A stretch of DNA of 64,000 nucleotides from Cupriavidus oxalaticus (GTDB taxonomy: Bacteria > Pseudomonadota > Gammaproteobacteria > Burkholderiales > Burkholderiaceae), in contig NZ_CP038636.1 in the NCBI RefSeq assembly GCF_004768545.1, positions 992,001 through 1,056,000 of the forward strand, given 5' to 3'. The translations under genes and the position numbers were made by a program. Every line of letters begins with the position of its first letter. Position 1 is the first letter of the stretch. The notes under the pieces are model-generated. The model saw only the letters and a list, made by a program, of their open reading frames with translations, was not told the DNA's origin and searched no databases. Below are positions 29,022-38,701 of this stretch, piece by piece.

Positions 29022-30554
29022 ATGGAGAGTCAATGGGACGACGCGGCATTGACGGCCGCCTTGCAGAAGCCGGACGCCTATCCCCATCTGGCGCCGGCAG
29101 TGCAGGTCATCGAGACGCATATCTCGCGTGTCTTTCTGGCCGGGGACTTTGCCTACAAGATACGCAAGCCGGTGCGGTTCGACTTTGTCGACTTCTCCAC
29201 CGCGCAGGCACGCCGCGACGACTGTGAAACCGAGTTGCGCCTGAATCGCCGGTTCGCACCCGACCTGTACCTGGATGTGGTGCCAATCGTGCCGGCCCCC
29301 GCGCCCGGCTCGGTGCGCATCGGCGGCAGCGGCATTCCGATCGAGCATGCGCTCCGGATGCGGCGCTTCGACCAACAGGAGCTGCTGAGCGCAAGAATCG
29401 CTGCAAACCGGCTGGAGCCGACCCATATCGATGCGCTGGCGCGCAGCATTGCTGCCTTTCACCGGGCGCAGCCCCCGGCAGCCTATTCCGATGGCTTTGG
29501 CACGCCGGCCCGCATCGACGCGACACTCGCGGAGTGCCTGCGCGGCATCGGACGAATCGTGCAGGCTACGCACCTGGCCAGCCGCGTGGCCCAGCGGGCG
29601 CGCAGCGAGGCCATCCGGCTAGCCGGCGCGTTCCGGGCACGCCTGTGCCACGGCCATGTGCGCGAGTGCCATGGCGACCTGCATCTGGGCAACATCGTCC
29701 TGATGAACGGCGTGCCGACGCCATTCGACTGCCTGGAGTTCGACGCCGCGCTGCGCTGGACCGACACCATCAGCGATCTGGCCTTCCCTGTCATGGACCT
29801 GCTGCACCACGGCCGACCGGCGCTGGCTTACCGGCTGCTCAACGGCTACCTGGAACAATCGGAAGACTACGGTGCGCTGGCCGTGTTGCCCTTCTATCTC
29901 GCCATGCGGGCCCTGGTGCGCGCCCGCGTGCTGCTGGAGCACGCCAGCCAGCAGCACGCGGCAGGCGCGTCCATGGCACCGGCTCAGTCCGAGGCAGGCA
30001 GGCTGCTGGCGCTGGCATGGCAGTGCCTCAACCGCCGTCGCGGGTCGATGGTGCTGATGCATGGCCTGTCCGGCAGCGGCAAGTCCACGGTGGCAGGGCA
30101 GATGAGCGAGGCCGCAGCGATGGTACGCGTGCGCTCCGACGCCATACGCAAGGGCTTGCACCGCGGCGTTGCGCCGGCGAGTGGTTGGTATGCCTCCAGC
30201 GAAACGGCGCGGACCTACCGACGCCTGCTCGCCGTCTGCCGGCTCGGCTGCCGTGCCGGTTTCCCGATGATTGCCGACGCCACCTTTCTGGTCCGCGCCG
30301 AGCGCGAGCGCTTTGCGGCCCAGGCCCTCCGCCTTGGTGTCCCCTTCGCCATCGTCACCTGCGAAGCCACCCCTGAGACGCTGCGCGCCCGCATCGCCGC
30401 CCGTGCCCGGGCAGGCGGGGACCCGTCGGATGCCGACGACCGCGTGCTGGCGTGGCAGATGCGTGTCCAGGAGCCGTTGACCGAAGGCGAGCTTGCCTGC
30501 GTCGCCTCGCCGGGCAGCCTTGTAAGCCTCGCCGCAACCGGGCTGAGGCGGTGA
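29022..30554 (+). CDS. Two-domain protein: aminoglycoside-phosphotransferase-like plus P-loop kinase
   Basis: The N-terminal ~340 residues resemble the APH kinase fold (FLAGDFAYKIRKPVRFDF with the ATP-site Lys, then ECHGDLHLGNIVL with the catalytic Asp, and FDCLEFDAALRWTDTISDLAF for metal binding). The C-terminal ~165 residues are a P-loop kinase of the zeta-toxin/gluconate-kinase type (MHGLSGSGKSTVAGQ Walker A, then IADATFL). This fusion is widespread in proteobacteria next to stress genes, with no proven substrate. An ATG at 29022 lies after AAGGGACATGGAG-like sequence. It starts the stress island. Confidence 0.85.
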   Translation: MESQWDDAALTAALQKPDAYPHLAPAVQVIETHISRVFLAGDFAYKIRKPVRFDFVDFSTAQARRDDCETELRLNRRFAPDLYLDVVPIVPAPAPGSVRIGGSGIPIEHALRMRRFDQQELLSARIAANRLEPTHIDALARSIAAFHRAQPPAAYSDGFGTPARIDATLAECLRGIGRIVQATHLASRVAQRARSEAIRLAGAFRARLCHGHVRECHGDLHLGNIVLMNGVPTPFDCLEFDAALRWTDTISDLAFPVMDLLHHGRPALAYRLLNGYLEQSEDYGALAVLPFYLAMRALVRARVLLEHASQQHAAGASMAPAQSEAGRLLALAWQCLNRRRGSMVLMHGLSGSGKSTVAGQMSEAAAMVRVRSDAIRKGLHRGVAPASGWYASSETARTYRRLLAVCRLGCRAGFPMIADATFLVRAERERFAAQALRLGVPFAIVTCEATPETLRARIAARARAGGDPSDADDRVLAWQMRVQEPLTEGELACVASPGSLVSLAATGLRR

Positions 30555-30685
30555 TCGACGCCAACGTCGCGTTGTGCGCCGGCCTCGCCCCTTTACCGCC
30601 GCGACTCAATCCGCTATGGCCTGGCGCTGAAACGCGCGGGCCGCGGGGCGCTCAGTTGCACCCGGCGGCCTGCCGCCGGCATCTG

Positions 30686-31054
30686 TCAACGGTCTGCATA
30701 AAGCTGCTCGTGCCGGCGCTGACATGCCGTACAGCGCTTCGCGGTCGGATATGCTTGCAGGCGCGAGAACGGGATCGGCTGCTGGCAATCGATGCAGGTG
30801 CCATATTGGCCGTGCTGCATCCGCGTCCGCGCGGCGGAGATGTCGGCCAACTGCATGCGGTAATGGTCCAGCATCGCATCGTCCTGCCGCTGGTTGATTT
30901 CGTCGTCGGCAAGGTCCCCCTCGTCCCGCGCCTCTCGCTGTGCCATTGGCGTCATTGGCGTGTCGGCGGAGCCGACAGCCGCTCGGATGCTCGCTTCTTC
31001 CGCATCAAGCTGCGCCACCAGTGAAGCGGATTGCTGTGCTGTAAGATTGGTCAT
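30686..31054 (-). CDS. DksA/TraR-family zinc-finger protein
   Basis: A 122-residue protein with a helical N-terminal part (two long helices typical of the DksA coiled coil) and a C4 zinc finger CIDC...CTAC at the C-terminus. It is shorter than true DksA (about 150) and belongs to the wider TraR/DksA group that may touch RNA polymerase. Start at ATG 31054 with a GGAAGGAAG-type site upstream. It is the last gene of a reverse-strand group with DUF883, alpha/beta hydrolase and BCAM0308-family genes. Confidence 0.88.
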   Translation of the reverse strand: MTNLTAQQSASLVAQLDAEEASIRAAVGSADTPMTPMAQREARDEGDLADDEINQRQDDAMLDHYRMQLADISAARTRMQHGQYGTCIDCQQPIPFSRLQAYPTAKRCTACQRRHEQLYADR

Positions 31055-31296
31055 GAGGGACTTCCTTCCCCCGCTGGCGCTTGGAGTACTTCCGGATGCC
31101 GGCTGCCAGGCATTCTGCAGCGGGAATGCGATTGGATGGGGTGTAACGGTGTCGCGCGTTAGGACTCGCCTTCACGAAGATGCCGGATCTCGGCCTCGCC
31201 CCGCTGGCCGGGCAGGCAGGCTGCGATCGCCGCAGCCTGTTTGCCCGGCATGGCGAATACGATGGTGTCCATGCAGGCATCCTTGCGCGCCCGCCG

Positions 31297-31629
31297 CTAT
31301 TGGCGCGTGACGGCCAGCGCGACCAGTGCACCGGCCACGGCTGCGACCGCGGCGACGGAGCCGATGCTCTCCCAAGGATGCGCGTGAACATAGCGATCCG
31401 TGGTGTCGGCCCATCGCGAGACACGCGTCCGTGCCGCCTCGCGTTGCTCGGCCAGACGCCCCTGGAGCGCGTGCAGGCGTGCGCCCAGCTGCGCGCGTGC
31501 CGCGGCGGTCTCCTCGCTGGCTTCGTCGGCAACATCCCTCAACAATGCCTGTACATCGGCCAGCAGCGTATTGGCATCACGGGCCAGTACCTCCTTGTGC
31601 AGCAAGAGCGCGGCGCGAGTATCGTTCAT
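31297..31629 (-). CDS. DUF883 (ElaB/YqjD-like) membrane-anchored protein
   Basis: A 110-residue protein: long amphipathic helix region rich in Ala, Arg and Glu, then a single membrane helix (SIGSVAAVAAVAGALVALAV) preceded by the conserved HPWESIG motif. YqjD/ElaB proteins bind ribosomes at the inner membrane in stationary phase. Start ATG 31629 with AAGGAG six bases away. Second-to-last gene in the reverse group; the 242-base gap to the DksA-like gene has no supported gene. Confidence 0.87.
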   Translation of the reverse strand: MNDTRAALLLHKEVLARDANTLLADVQALLRDVADEASEETAAARAQLGARLHALQGRLAEQREAARTRVSRWADTTDRYVHAHPWESIGSVAAVAAVAGALVALAVTRQ

Positions 31630-31679
31630 GTCATTCTCCTTTTCTCTGAGTCATCGCCGTGCATCACACGGCACCATGC

Positions 31680-32366
31680 TTAGCCGGCGTGGCCGTGCGG
31701 CGCGGGCTGCGTTGCCGCTGCAAAATGCTGGCAGAACCATTTGCCCGCTAGCTTGCCGACCTGTTCCAGCGCGCCTGGCCCCTCGAACAGATGAGTGGCG
31801 CCGGGAATCACCTCCAGCCGCTTCTCGCAGGGCATCCAGGCGGTGGCGCGCGCGTTGAGTTTGAGTACCTCAGGATCCGCTTCCCCCACGATCATCAGCG
31901 TCGGCGCACGCAACTGGCATAGTGCCTCATGGCCGGCCAGGTCGACGCGGCCGCCGCGCGATACCACCGCGTCGATCCGCATATGCGGCGGCGAGTCCAC
32001 GGCGGCACGGATGGCCGCGGCAGCTCCCGTGCTGGCGCCGAAATACCCGAGGCGCAGGTGGCGCTCGCGCGTCAGGTGCGCCACGGACACCGTGGCAGCC
32101 TTGAGCCGCTCGCCAAGCAGGGCGATGTCGAACCGCTTCGACATCCCGACGTCCTCGTCGGCCGTCAGCAGGTCAAACAGTAGCGTGCCCAGGCCCATCC
32201 CGTTCAGCATCGATGCGACTTCGCGATTGCGCGCACTGTGGCGCGAATTGCCGCTTCCATGTGCAAACAGGACCAGACCGGATGCAACTTCGGGCACGGC
32301 AAGGTCGCCCGGCAACGCGATATCGCCGATATGGATCCGCACCTGTTCGTTGGTAATGTGCCCCAT
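31680..32366 (-). CDS. Dienelactone-hydrolase-like alpha/beta hydrolase
   Basis: A 228-residue alpha/beta hydrolase with the oxyanion region FAHGSGNSRHSARN, nucleophile elbow GASTGAAAA, acid GEADPEV and catalytic His in GATHLFEG. This subgroup often lies beside or fused with phosphoribosyltransferases of the type found at 40779, and in low-oxygen stress loci. Substrate unknown. ATG 32366 has AAGGGGAG upstream. Part of the reverse group that begins at the BCAM0308-family gene. Confidence 0.87.
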   Translation of the reverse strand: MGHITNEQVRIHIGDIALPGDLAVPEVASGLVLFAHGSGNSRHSARNREVASMLNGMGLGTLLFDLLTADEDVGMSKRFDIALLGERLKAATVSVAHLTRERHLRLGYFGASTGAAAAIRAAVDSPPHMRIDAVVSRGGRVDLAGHEALCQLRAPTLMIVGEADPEVLKLNARATAWMPCEKRLEVIPGATHLFEGPGALEQVGKLAGKWFCQHFAAATQPAPHGHAG

Positions 32367-32412
32367 GAACTCCCCTTCCCGCTTCCCGATCTTGCCTGTG
32401 GCCTCGCCGCCG

Positions 32413-32916
32413 TCACGCCCTGTGCCAGTGCACGTTCAGCTCGGTCTCGGCGTTGCCGTAATCGATCGTGAGTGTTCCGCGGTAGGCATGGTGGATGGCG
32501 TTGCCGATGTCCCGCGCCAGGTGCAGCCCGGTCGTGGTAACCACCGTGCCCTGTTCTCCCGAATCGATTGCCATCACGCGCTCCATCGGATGCTCTGCGC
32601 GCAGTTGGGCTTCGCGGTGTCGTATCAGCGCCAGAATCTCGGCCCGATGCGCAGCCTCGAAGGTGCCGCCCAGCGTCACTCTCCCGGCGGGGGTCTTATC
32701 GGCGACGCGCTGGCATGCAGAGCAAACCAAGGTTGCGGCGCCCGGTGGTACGGCGCGCCATTGCCAGTGCCCGCGCATGAATACGGCATGGCAGACCGGG
32801 CAGCTCGCCAGCGTCGGGGCCGCCGTCGGCTGCTTGTAGCGGTCGGGGACGTGCTCGACGGGCAACGGATGCCAGCGGACCGGCCTGACCTTGATTGACT
32901 GCGCTCGGACTTTCAT
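32413..32916 (-). CDS. BCAM0308-family protein with zinc-ribbon-like Cys pairs
   Basis: A 167-residue protein with two Cys pairs (CPVC and CSAC) about 30 residues apart, suggesting a zinc ribbon, followed by a helical part and a C-terminal beta part (ETELNVHWHRA). It matches the family named after B. cenocepacia BCAM0308, which belongs to the low-oxygen-activated locus. Function unknown. ATG 32916 has GCGAGG upstream. First gene of the reverse group, with an FNR-like box 136 bases before it. Confidence 0.78.
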   Translation of the reverse strand: MKVRAQSIKVRPVRWHPLPVEHVPDRYKQPTAAPTLASCPVCHAVFMRGHWQWRAVPPGAATLVCSACQRVADKTPAGRVTLGGTFEAAHRAEILALIRHREAQLRAEHPMERVMAIDSGEQGTVVTTTGLHLARDIGNAIHHAYRGTLTIDYGNAETELNVHWHRA

Positions 32917-33051
32917 CTTGATGCCTCGCTGGTTATGGACAACGCACGCCGGTCGCCGGCGCGCTGCGGCGCGTCTGCCGTGTCCCTCACCACTCCGGTA
33001 AAGCCCGACGCGCCCCCACTGTTAAAGCTATTCGCCTGTGCGGCTATCAAC

Positions 33052-33065
33052 TTGGGCTGGATCAA
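33052..33065 (-). promoter_or_regulatory. FNR-like box for the BCAM0308-family operon
   Basis: Read on the reverse strand: TTGAT-CCAG-CCCAA, eight of ten positions of the FNR consensus. A TAGCTT hexamer at 33030-33025 (reverse) lies at class II distance, and the gene starts at 32916. The same TTGATCCA-N-CCCAA form recurs at 42117-42130. Confidence 0.6.
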
Positions 33066-33423
33066 ACAATGGTCAGACATCTGCGAGATTGCTGGCTACA
33101 TGGTGGTCCGCCGCAGCAAGCTGCATAGTTCCGGCAGCGGACGGGCATTGAGCACGTCGTCGGCCTGCGGCCAGCCCCGCCGCGCCTGGGCCAGCCGTAG
33201 GGACAAATTCTGGAAGTCGCGCACGCGATGCGCATCCGAGTGATGCTCACCAGCACTCCGCTAGCCTTTGCCATCCGACAGCCGCTGTCCCTCCTGCACG
33301 GGCTGCTTTCTTTCCTCCGGAGTCTGGACGACCGTGCGAGCAGTGGGTTGCGGCACATCAAGGATGCCGCCCGCCGCCTGCAGCGAGCTTCCGAAAGACC
33401 GCCATCGTTGGTGACGGTGGCCG

Positions 33424-33437
33424 TTGATACGGATCAA
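33424..33437 (+). promoter_or_regulatory. Perfect FNR/Anr box upstream of ftsH
   Basis: TTGAT-ACGG-ATCAA is an exact FNR palindrome. A TATCTT at 33459-33464 fits the -10 of a class II FNR promoter, predicting a start near 33471 and a leader of about 230 bases before ftsH. Confidence 0.8.
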
Positions 33438-33698
33438 AGGCCAACCCCGACCCGCCGCTATCTTGGAATGACGCACAACCCTCACAACGATCCGAACGAT
33501 GGCATCGGACACCGGTATCCAGGAAGCTGATGTGAAGCATTACTTGCGCAAGTCGGCCGCGTATCTTTTCCACTCGCGACGCATCGCCGCCGTCGCACAC
33601 CGCAGTATTCGCCGGCCGGCCAGCCAATCCGCCACCTGCGCCACCTCGGCGCAGCGAATCCCCGGCTGCCGACAGCCCACCGCCACCTGACTTCGGCC

Positions 33699-35588
33699 AT
33701 GGAACGCAGCAAACGGAATTTCTCGCTCTGGTACCTGCTCGCGGCTGTCCTGACGACGCTGGCGCTCCAGTTCTACGTCGCCACGGAAACCGTCACCTCC
33801 CTGGCCTATAGTGACTTTAAGGCCTTGCTCAAGGCCGGCAAGGTGCGCAGCGCTACTGTTGGCGAGACGGCGATCAGCGGCACGCTGGCGACAGCCGGGG
33901 TCGAGACCATCCTGCCAGCCGACCAGGCGGCCGCGGTACAGCGCGGCGGCAGCCCCGACCGGACCTTCACCACGGCCCGCATCAGCGATCCCGGGCTGCT
34001 GGCCGACCTGGACGCGGCCCATGTGCGCTATGCCGGGCAGCCCGATGCTCGATGGTTGGGCACGCTGCTGTCCTGGATCGTGCCTGCCCTTGCCTTCTTC
34101 GCGATCTGGAGCCTGCTGTTCCGGCGCATCGGGAATGCCGCTGGGGGGCTGATGGAGATCGGCAAGAGCAAGGCCCGGGTCTATCTTCAGCAGGAGACCG
34201 GAGTGAGCTTCGCCGACGTGGCCGGCATCGACGAAGCCAAGGTCGAGTTGATGGAAGTGGTGGACTTTCTCAAGAACCCCGGGCGGTACCGGCGCCTGGG
34301 CGGCAAGATTCCCAAGGGGGTACTGCTGCTGGGCGCCCCGGGCACCGGCAAGACCCTGCTGGCACGGGCGGTTGCCGGCGAGGCCGGGGTGTCGTTCTTC
34401 AGCATGAGCGGCGCCGAGTTCGTGGAAATGTTCGTCGGCGTCGGCGCGGCACGCGTGCGCGACCTGTTCGCGCAGGCCGAGCAGAAGGCGCCGTGCATCA
34501 TCTTCATCGACGAGCTGGACGCGTTGGGCAAGACCCGCACCCTCAATGTGGCCGGCGGCCAGGATGAGCGCGAACAGACGCTCAACCAGTTGCTGGTGCA
34601 GATGGACGGCTTCGACACCAACAAGGGCGTGATCATCATGGCCGCCACCAACCGGCCGGAAATCCTCGACGCCGCGCTGCTGCGGCCCGGGCGCTTTGAT
34701 CGCCATATCGTGCTGGACCGCCCTGACCTGAAAGGGCGCGAGCAGATCCTTGGTGTGCATGTGCGTCATGTCAAGCTGGCTCCGGAAATCAATCTCCGGG
34801 AACTGGCCGCGCGCACGCCTGGCTTTGCCGGCGCCGACCTCGCCAACCTGGTCAACGAGGCGGCACTGCTGGCCGCCCGCAACGACAAGCCGGCGGTCGA
34901 CAACGCAGACTTCAACCTGGCGCTCGACCGCATTGTCGGCGGGCTGGAAAAACGCAACCGGGTCATGATCCCGCTGGAAAAACAGACCATTGCCTACCAC
35001 GAGGCCGGGCATGCACTGGTGGCCGAATGCCGCCGGCATGCGGACCGGGTCTCGCGCATCTCCATCATTCCGCGCGGCGTTGCGGCGCTCGGCTACACGC
35101 AGCAGACCCCGACCGAAGACCGCTACCTGCTACGCCGCAGCGAATTGCTCGACCGGCTGGATGTGCTGCTTGGCGGGCGCGCGGCGGAACAGATGGTCTT
35201 CGACGACGTTTCCACCGGCGCGCAGAACGACCTGGAACGGGCCACCGACATGGCACGGCAGATGATCACGCAGTTCGGCATGAGCGAATCGCTCGGCCTG
35301 CCGTGTTACGAGCGCGCCGGCAGCCCGTTGCTGCCCTACGCGGCCGCGCTGTCGCGGCCGGAACGCGAGTACAGCGAGCGCACCGCGCAGGCCATCGACG
35401 AAGAGATCCGGCTCACGCTGGACCAGTCCGCCGAGCGGGCACGCCAGACCTTGCTCGGGCAGCGTGCGCGCCTCGACCGGCTGGCGCAGCTGCTGCTTGA
35501 AAAAGAAGTGGTCGAGCGGCATGCGCTCGATGCCCTGATGCGGGCTGAAGGTGCGACGGCGCCACACGATGAACCCGTCATGCAGTAG
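33699..35588 (+). CDS. ftsH: Accessory FtsH-type ATP-dependent zinc metalloprotease
   Basis: A 629-residue FtsH. Two N-terminal membrane spans ([16 protein letters not shown] and [19 protein letters not shown]) flank a periplasmic part; then the AAA+ module with Walker A GAPGTGKT, Walker B FIDELDA and the arginine-finger region RPGRFDR; then the peptidase with zinc motif HEAGH. It would degrade damaged membrane and soluble proteins. The periplasmic part and many loops look unlike housekeeping FtsH, so this is an extra copy, as known from stress and heat-resistance islands. ATG 33699 has no strong ribosome site. First gene of a forward group with an FNR box upstream. Confidence 0.92.
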   Translation: MERSKRNFSLWYLLAAVLTTLALQFYVATETVTSLAYSDFKALLKAGKVRSATVGETAISGTLATAGVETILPADQAAAVQRGGSPDRTFTTARISDPGLLADLDAAHVRYAGQPDARWLGTLLSWIVPALAFFAIWSLLFRRIGNAAGGLMEIGKSKARVYLQQETGVSFADVAGIDEAKVELMEVVDFLKNPGRYRRLGGKIPKGVLLLGAPGTGKTLLARAVAGEAGVSFFSMSGAEFVEMFVGVGAARVRDLFAQAEQKAPCIIFIDELDALGKTRTLNVAGGQDEREQTLNQLLVQMDGFDTNKGVIIMAATNRPEILDAALLRPGRFDRHIVLDRPDLKGREQILGVHVRHVKLAPEINLRELAARTPGFAGADLANLVNEAALLAARNDKPAVDNADFNLALDRIVGGLEKRNRVMIPLEKQTIAYHEAGHALVAECRRHADRVSRISIIPRGVAALGYTQQTPTEDRYLLRRSELLDRLDVLLGGRAAEQMVFDDVSTGAQNDLERATDMARQMITQFGMSESLGLPCYERAGSPLLPYAAALSRPEREYSERTAQAIDEEIRLTLDQSAERARQTLLGQRARLDRLAQLLLEKEVVERHALDALMRAEGATAPHDEPVMQ

Positions 35589-35605
35589 CCACCCGAGGAG
35601 TCCCC

Positions 35606-36919
35606 ATGGCATCTCCGCTTACCCCGTTCCTTGCTGTCCGGGAGGCCGCACAACGCCTGCAGGGCAATGCCTCCGACTACGATCCGCTGCTTGACATGGC
35701 CCGCGGGAAGGATTTCGTATTGCTTGGCGAAGCCACGCACGGCACGGCCGAGTTCTACCGGATGCGGGCGCAGATCACGCAGGCGCTGGTCCGTGGCCAG
35801 GGCTTCGATGCCGTCGCCATCGAAGGCGACTGGCCCGACGCCTGGCGTGTCAACCGCTACGTGCAGGGCGAGGGAAATGACAGCGCCAAGGAAGCCCTAA
35901 GCGATTTCGAGCGTTTCCCGTCCTGGATGTGGCGCAACCGGGAGTTCCTGGCGTTCATCGAATGGCTGCGCGGCCACAATGCCAGCCTGCCGCCGGAGCG
36001 GCGGGTCGGTGTCTATGGGCTCGACCTCTACAGCCTATATCGCTCAGCCGCGGCCGTGATCCGCTATCTGGAGCGCGCCGACCCGCTGCAGGCCGAGGCT
36101 GCCCGGCAGCACTATGCCGCGCTCGACCATGTGCGTGATCCAGCTGCCTACGGCTACCAGGCCGCCGCCGGGCTGCGTGAGCCCGCGCGCGACGGCGCCA
36201 TCCGCCAGCTGCTGCAGTTGCGCACCGACGAGGCCGCCTATATCTCCCGCAATGGCCTGGCGGCCATGGATTCGCACTACTTCGCGGAGCGCAACGCGAC
36301 GGTGGTGGTGAATGCGGAAGCCTACTACCGCGAGATGTTCGGCCGCCGTGTCAGCACCTGGAACCTGCGCGACGCGCACATGGCGCAAACGCTGTTTTCG
36401 CTGGCCGCCTACCGGCTGCGCCGCGGCGGCAACGGGCGCATTGTGGTCTGGGCCCACAACTCCCACCTCGGCGATGCGCGGGCCACGGAATCGCAGCTGC
36501 GCGGCGAGTGGAACCTCGGCCAACTGGTACGCCAGCAGGCCGTCACGCAGGCGCTGCTGGTCGGCTTTACCACCTACGCCGGCCACGTCTGCGCCGCCTC
36601 TCGATGGGACGGCGACCCCGAACACAAAACCGTCGTGCCGGCACTGCACGACAGCTGGGAAGCACTTTTCCACAGCACCGGCTTGGATCGCTTCTTCCTC
36701 CCGCTTGGGCCACAGGCCAGCCACGCGCTCTTCGAGGTCATGCTGGAACGCGCCATCGGCGTGCTCTATCTGCCGCGCACGGAGCGTGCCAGCCACTACT
36801 TCGACGCTTCAATCGCCGGCCAGTTTGACGCCCTCTTCCACCTGGATGAGACCACCGCGCTGGAACCGTTGCAGCCAGGGCATCCCGTGCCCGTGCTGGA
36901 CAGCGACCAGCCAGACTGA
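35606..36919 (+). CDS. Erythromycin-esterase-family protein
   Basis: A 437-residue member of the Ere/succinoglycan-biosynthesis esterase family with the expected metal-free catalytic elements: LLGEATHGTAEFY, AIEGDWPDAWRVNRY and VVWAHNSHLGDAR. Members in stress loci of Burkholderiales rarely act on macrolides; the natural substrate is unknown. ATG 35606 has GAGGAG upstream and lies 17 bases after the ftsH stop, so the two are co-transcribed. Confidence 0.88.
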   Translation: MASPLTPFLAVREAAQRLQGNASDYDPLLDMARGKDFVLLGEATHGTAEFYRMRAQITQALVRGQGFDAVAIEGDWPDAWRVNRYVQGEGNDSAKEALSDFERFPSWMWRNREFLAFIEWLRGHNASLPPERRVGVYGLDLYSLYRSAAAVIRYLERADPLQAEAARQHYAALDHVRDPAAYGYQAAAGLREPARDGAIRQLLQLRTDEAAYISRNGLAAMDSHYFAERNATVVVNAEAYYREMFGRRVSTWNLRDAHMAQTLFSLAAYRLRRGGNGRIVVWAHNSHLGDARATESQLRGEWNLGQLVRQQAVTQALLVGFTTYAGHVCAASRWDGDPEHKTVVPALHDSWEALFHSTGLDRFFLPLGPQASHALFEVMLERAIGVLYLPRTERASHYFDASIAGQFDALFHLDETTALEPLQPGHPVPVLDSDQPD

Positions 36920-37039
36920 AGCACGCGCCTATTTCAGGCAGCGGCCGCGAGCCTGGCGCTTGCGTTGCATCAACGTCCGGACTGGCACGCCAACTACCGT
37001 AAAGCGAGCCAGACCACTCATGTCAATGCGGAGATCGTC

Positions 37040-38677
37040 ATGTCTGCCAGAACACTCATCTTCCACCAGGACGCGCGCCGCATGATGCTGAGCGGCGTGG
37101 AACAACTGGCCCACGCTGTGAAGGTGACGCTGGGTCCAGGTGGCCGCAACGTGATCGTGGAGCGGCCCGACATGGTGCCGCTGGTCGCCAATTCCGGCGT
37201 GGTCGTGGCGAAGTCGGTGACGCTGGCCAATCCTTTCGCCGACATGGGCGCCCGCCTGCTCTGCGAGGCCGCAGTGCGCACCAGCGAGATCGCTGGCGAC
37301 GGCACCACGACCGCCACCACGCTGGCCCACGCGATCGTGGCCGAAGGCGTGAAATACGTCGAAGCCGGTCACGATCCCATGCAGCTCAAGCGCGGCATCG
37401 AGGCCGCCGGCAAGCTGGTCGCCAGCGCCTTGCTGGAGAGTGCCCGGCCGTGTGGCAGTACCGACGAGATGCGCCAGATCGCCACGATCTCGGCCAGCGG
37501 CGACCAGACTGTCGGCACGCTGGTGGCCCAGGCTGTCGAGCGGGTCGGCAAGGACGGTGCGATCAGCGTGGAGGATGGCTCGAAGCTGGACGACGCACTC
37601 GACATCGCCGACGGCGCGCTGATCGATCGCGGCTACCTCTCGCCCTTGTTCGCGACCAACGAGAGCCGTGCCGTCGTGCTGGAGTCGCCATTGGTGCTGC
37701 TGTGCGACGCGAACATTGCCGCGATTGCGCAACTGCTGCCGGTCCTGGAAGCCGTGAGCCGCGCCGGCCGGCCCTTGCTGCTCATCGCCAACGACGTGGA
37801 GGGTGAGGCGCTGGCCACGCTCGTGGTCAACAACCTGCGCGGCGCGCTGAAGAGTTGCGCGGTCAAGTCTCCGGGTTTCGGCGACTCGCGTACCGAGCAG
37901 CTGGGCGACCTGGCCGCGCTGACCGGCGCTACCGTGGTCTCGCCGCAGGCCGGCATCTCGCTCGAGCACGTCACCCTGGAACAGCTTGGCGAGGCCCGCC
38001 GCGTGGAGGTCAACAAGGACACCACCATCCTGATCGCCTCCGGTGACGAACGGCCGCGCGTGGCCGAGCGCGTTGCCGCCCTGCGCCTGCGCCTGGACGA
38101 GGTGCGCTCGGACTATGAGCGTGAGGCCCTGCAGCGGCGCCTGGCCCGGCTTGCCGGCGGCGTAGCCGTGATCAAGGTGGGCGCGGCCACGGAGAGCGCG
38201 CTGCACGAGCGCAAGAACCGCTTCCAGGATGCGTTGCACGCCACCCGAGCCGCGGTGGACGAGGGCATCGTCGCAGGCGGTGGCGTGGCGCTACTGCGCG
38301 CCCGCGCCGCCCTTGAAGCCTGGCAGGCGCCGAATCCCGAGCAGGCCGCCGGCGGCCACATCGTCCACGCGGCACTGGCCGCGCCGATGCGGCAGATCGC
38401 CGCCAACGCCGGTGCGGATGCCGACGCCGTGGTGCACCAGGTGTGCGCCGGCTCGGGAACGCTCGGCTACGACGCCGGCACCGAGCGCTATGGCGACATG
38501 CTCGAACTGGGCGTGATCGACCCCGTCAAGGTGGTGCGCACGGCCCTGCAGAATGCCGTCTCGATCGCCTCCCTGCTGCTGACGACGGACTGCATGATCG
38601 CGATCCAGCGCAGCCCTGCCGGCCAGGGCGATGCCGGCACGCGCCCGGGGTCATCCATGTTCGGCGAAGATTATTGA
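37040..38677 (+). CDS. Divergent GroEL-type chaperonin, no groES beside it
   Basis: A 545-residue group I chaperonin. Alignment by eye to E. coli GroEL is gap-free at the start: KVTLGPGGRNV, then NPFADMGARLL and the ATP motif AGDGTTTAT with Asp87 in place; the later DALHATRAAVDEGIVAGGGVALL holds the Asp398 equivalent. However, Asp52 of GroEL is Ser52 here (VANSGV instead of ITKDGV), a residue linked to ATP hydrolysis timing. The Gly-Gly-Met tail is absent. It is therefore a paralogue, possibly with altered cycling or a holdase role. ATG 37040 has GGAG at six bases. It follows the esterase-like gene by 120 bases. Confidence 0.9.
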   Translation: MSARTLIFHQDARRMMLSGVEQLAHAVKVTLGPGGRNVIVERPDMVPLVANSGVVVAKSVTLANPFADMGARLLCEAAVRTSEIAGDGTTTATTLAHAIVAEGVKYVEAGHDPMQLKRGIEAAGKLVASALLESARPCGSTDEMRQIATISASGDQTVGTLVAQAVERVGKDGAISVEDGSKLDDALDIADGALIDRGYLSPLFATNESRAVVLESPLVLLCDANIAAIAQLLPVLEAVSRAGRPLLLIANDVEGEALATLVVNNLRGALKSCAVKSPGFGDSRTEQLGDLAALTGATVVSPQAGISLEHVTLEQLGEARRVEVNKDTTILIASGDERPRVAERVAALRLRLDEVRSDYEREALQRRLARLAGGVAVIKVGAATESALHERKNRFQDALHATRAAVDEGIVAGGGVALLRARAALEAWQAPNPEQAAGGHIVHAALAAPMRQIAANAGADADAVVHQVCAGSGTLGYDAGTERYGDMLELGVIDPVKVVRTALQNAVSIASLLLTTDCMIAIQRSPAGQGDAGTRPGSSMFGEDY

Positions 38678-38701
38678 GCAATGCCGCCTGCGCGAGCCGC
38701 C

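Larger units (their letters stand above)
32917..33698. other. Control region between divergent stress operons
   Basis: About 780 bases with two FNR-type sites (33052-33065 toward the reverse group, 33424-33437 toward ftsH). No long protein-like frame is convincing. A 20-codon frame at 33470 (MTHNPHNDPND...) starts at the predicted forward transcription start and is probably not translated. Confidence 0.6.

Noticed and set aside
33470..33532. 20-codon frame after the FNR promoter
   Set aside because: Starts at or before the predicted transcription start and has no ribosome site.
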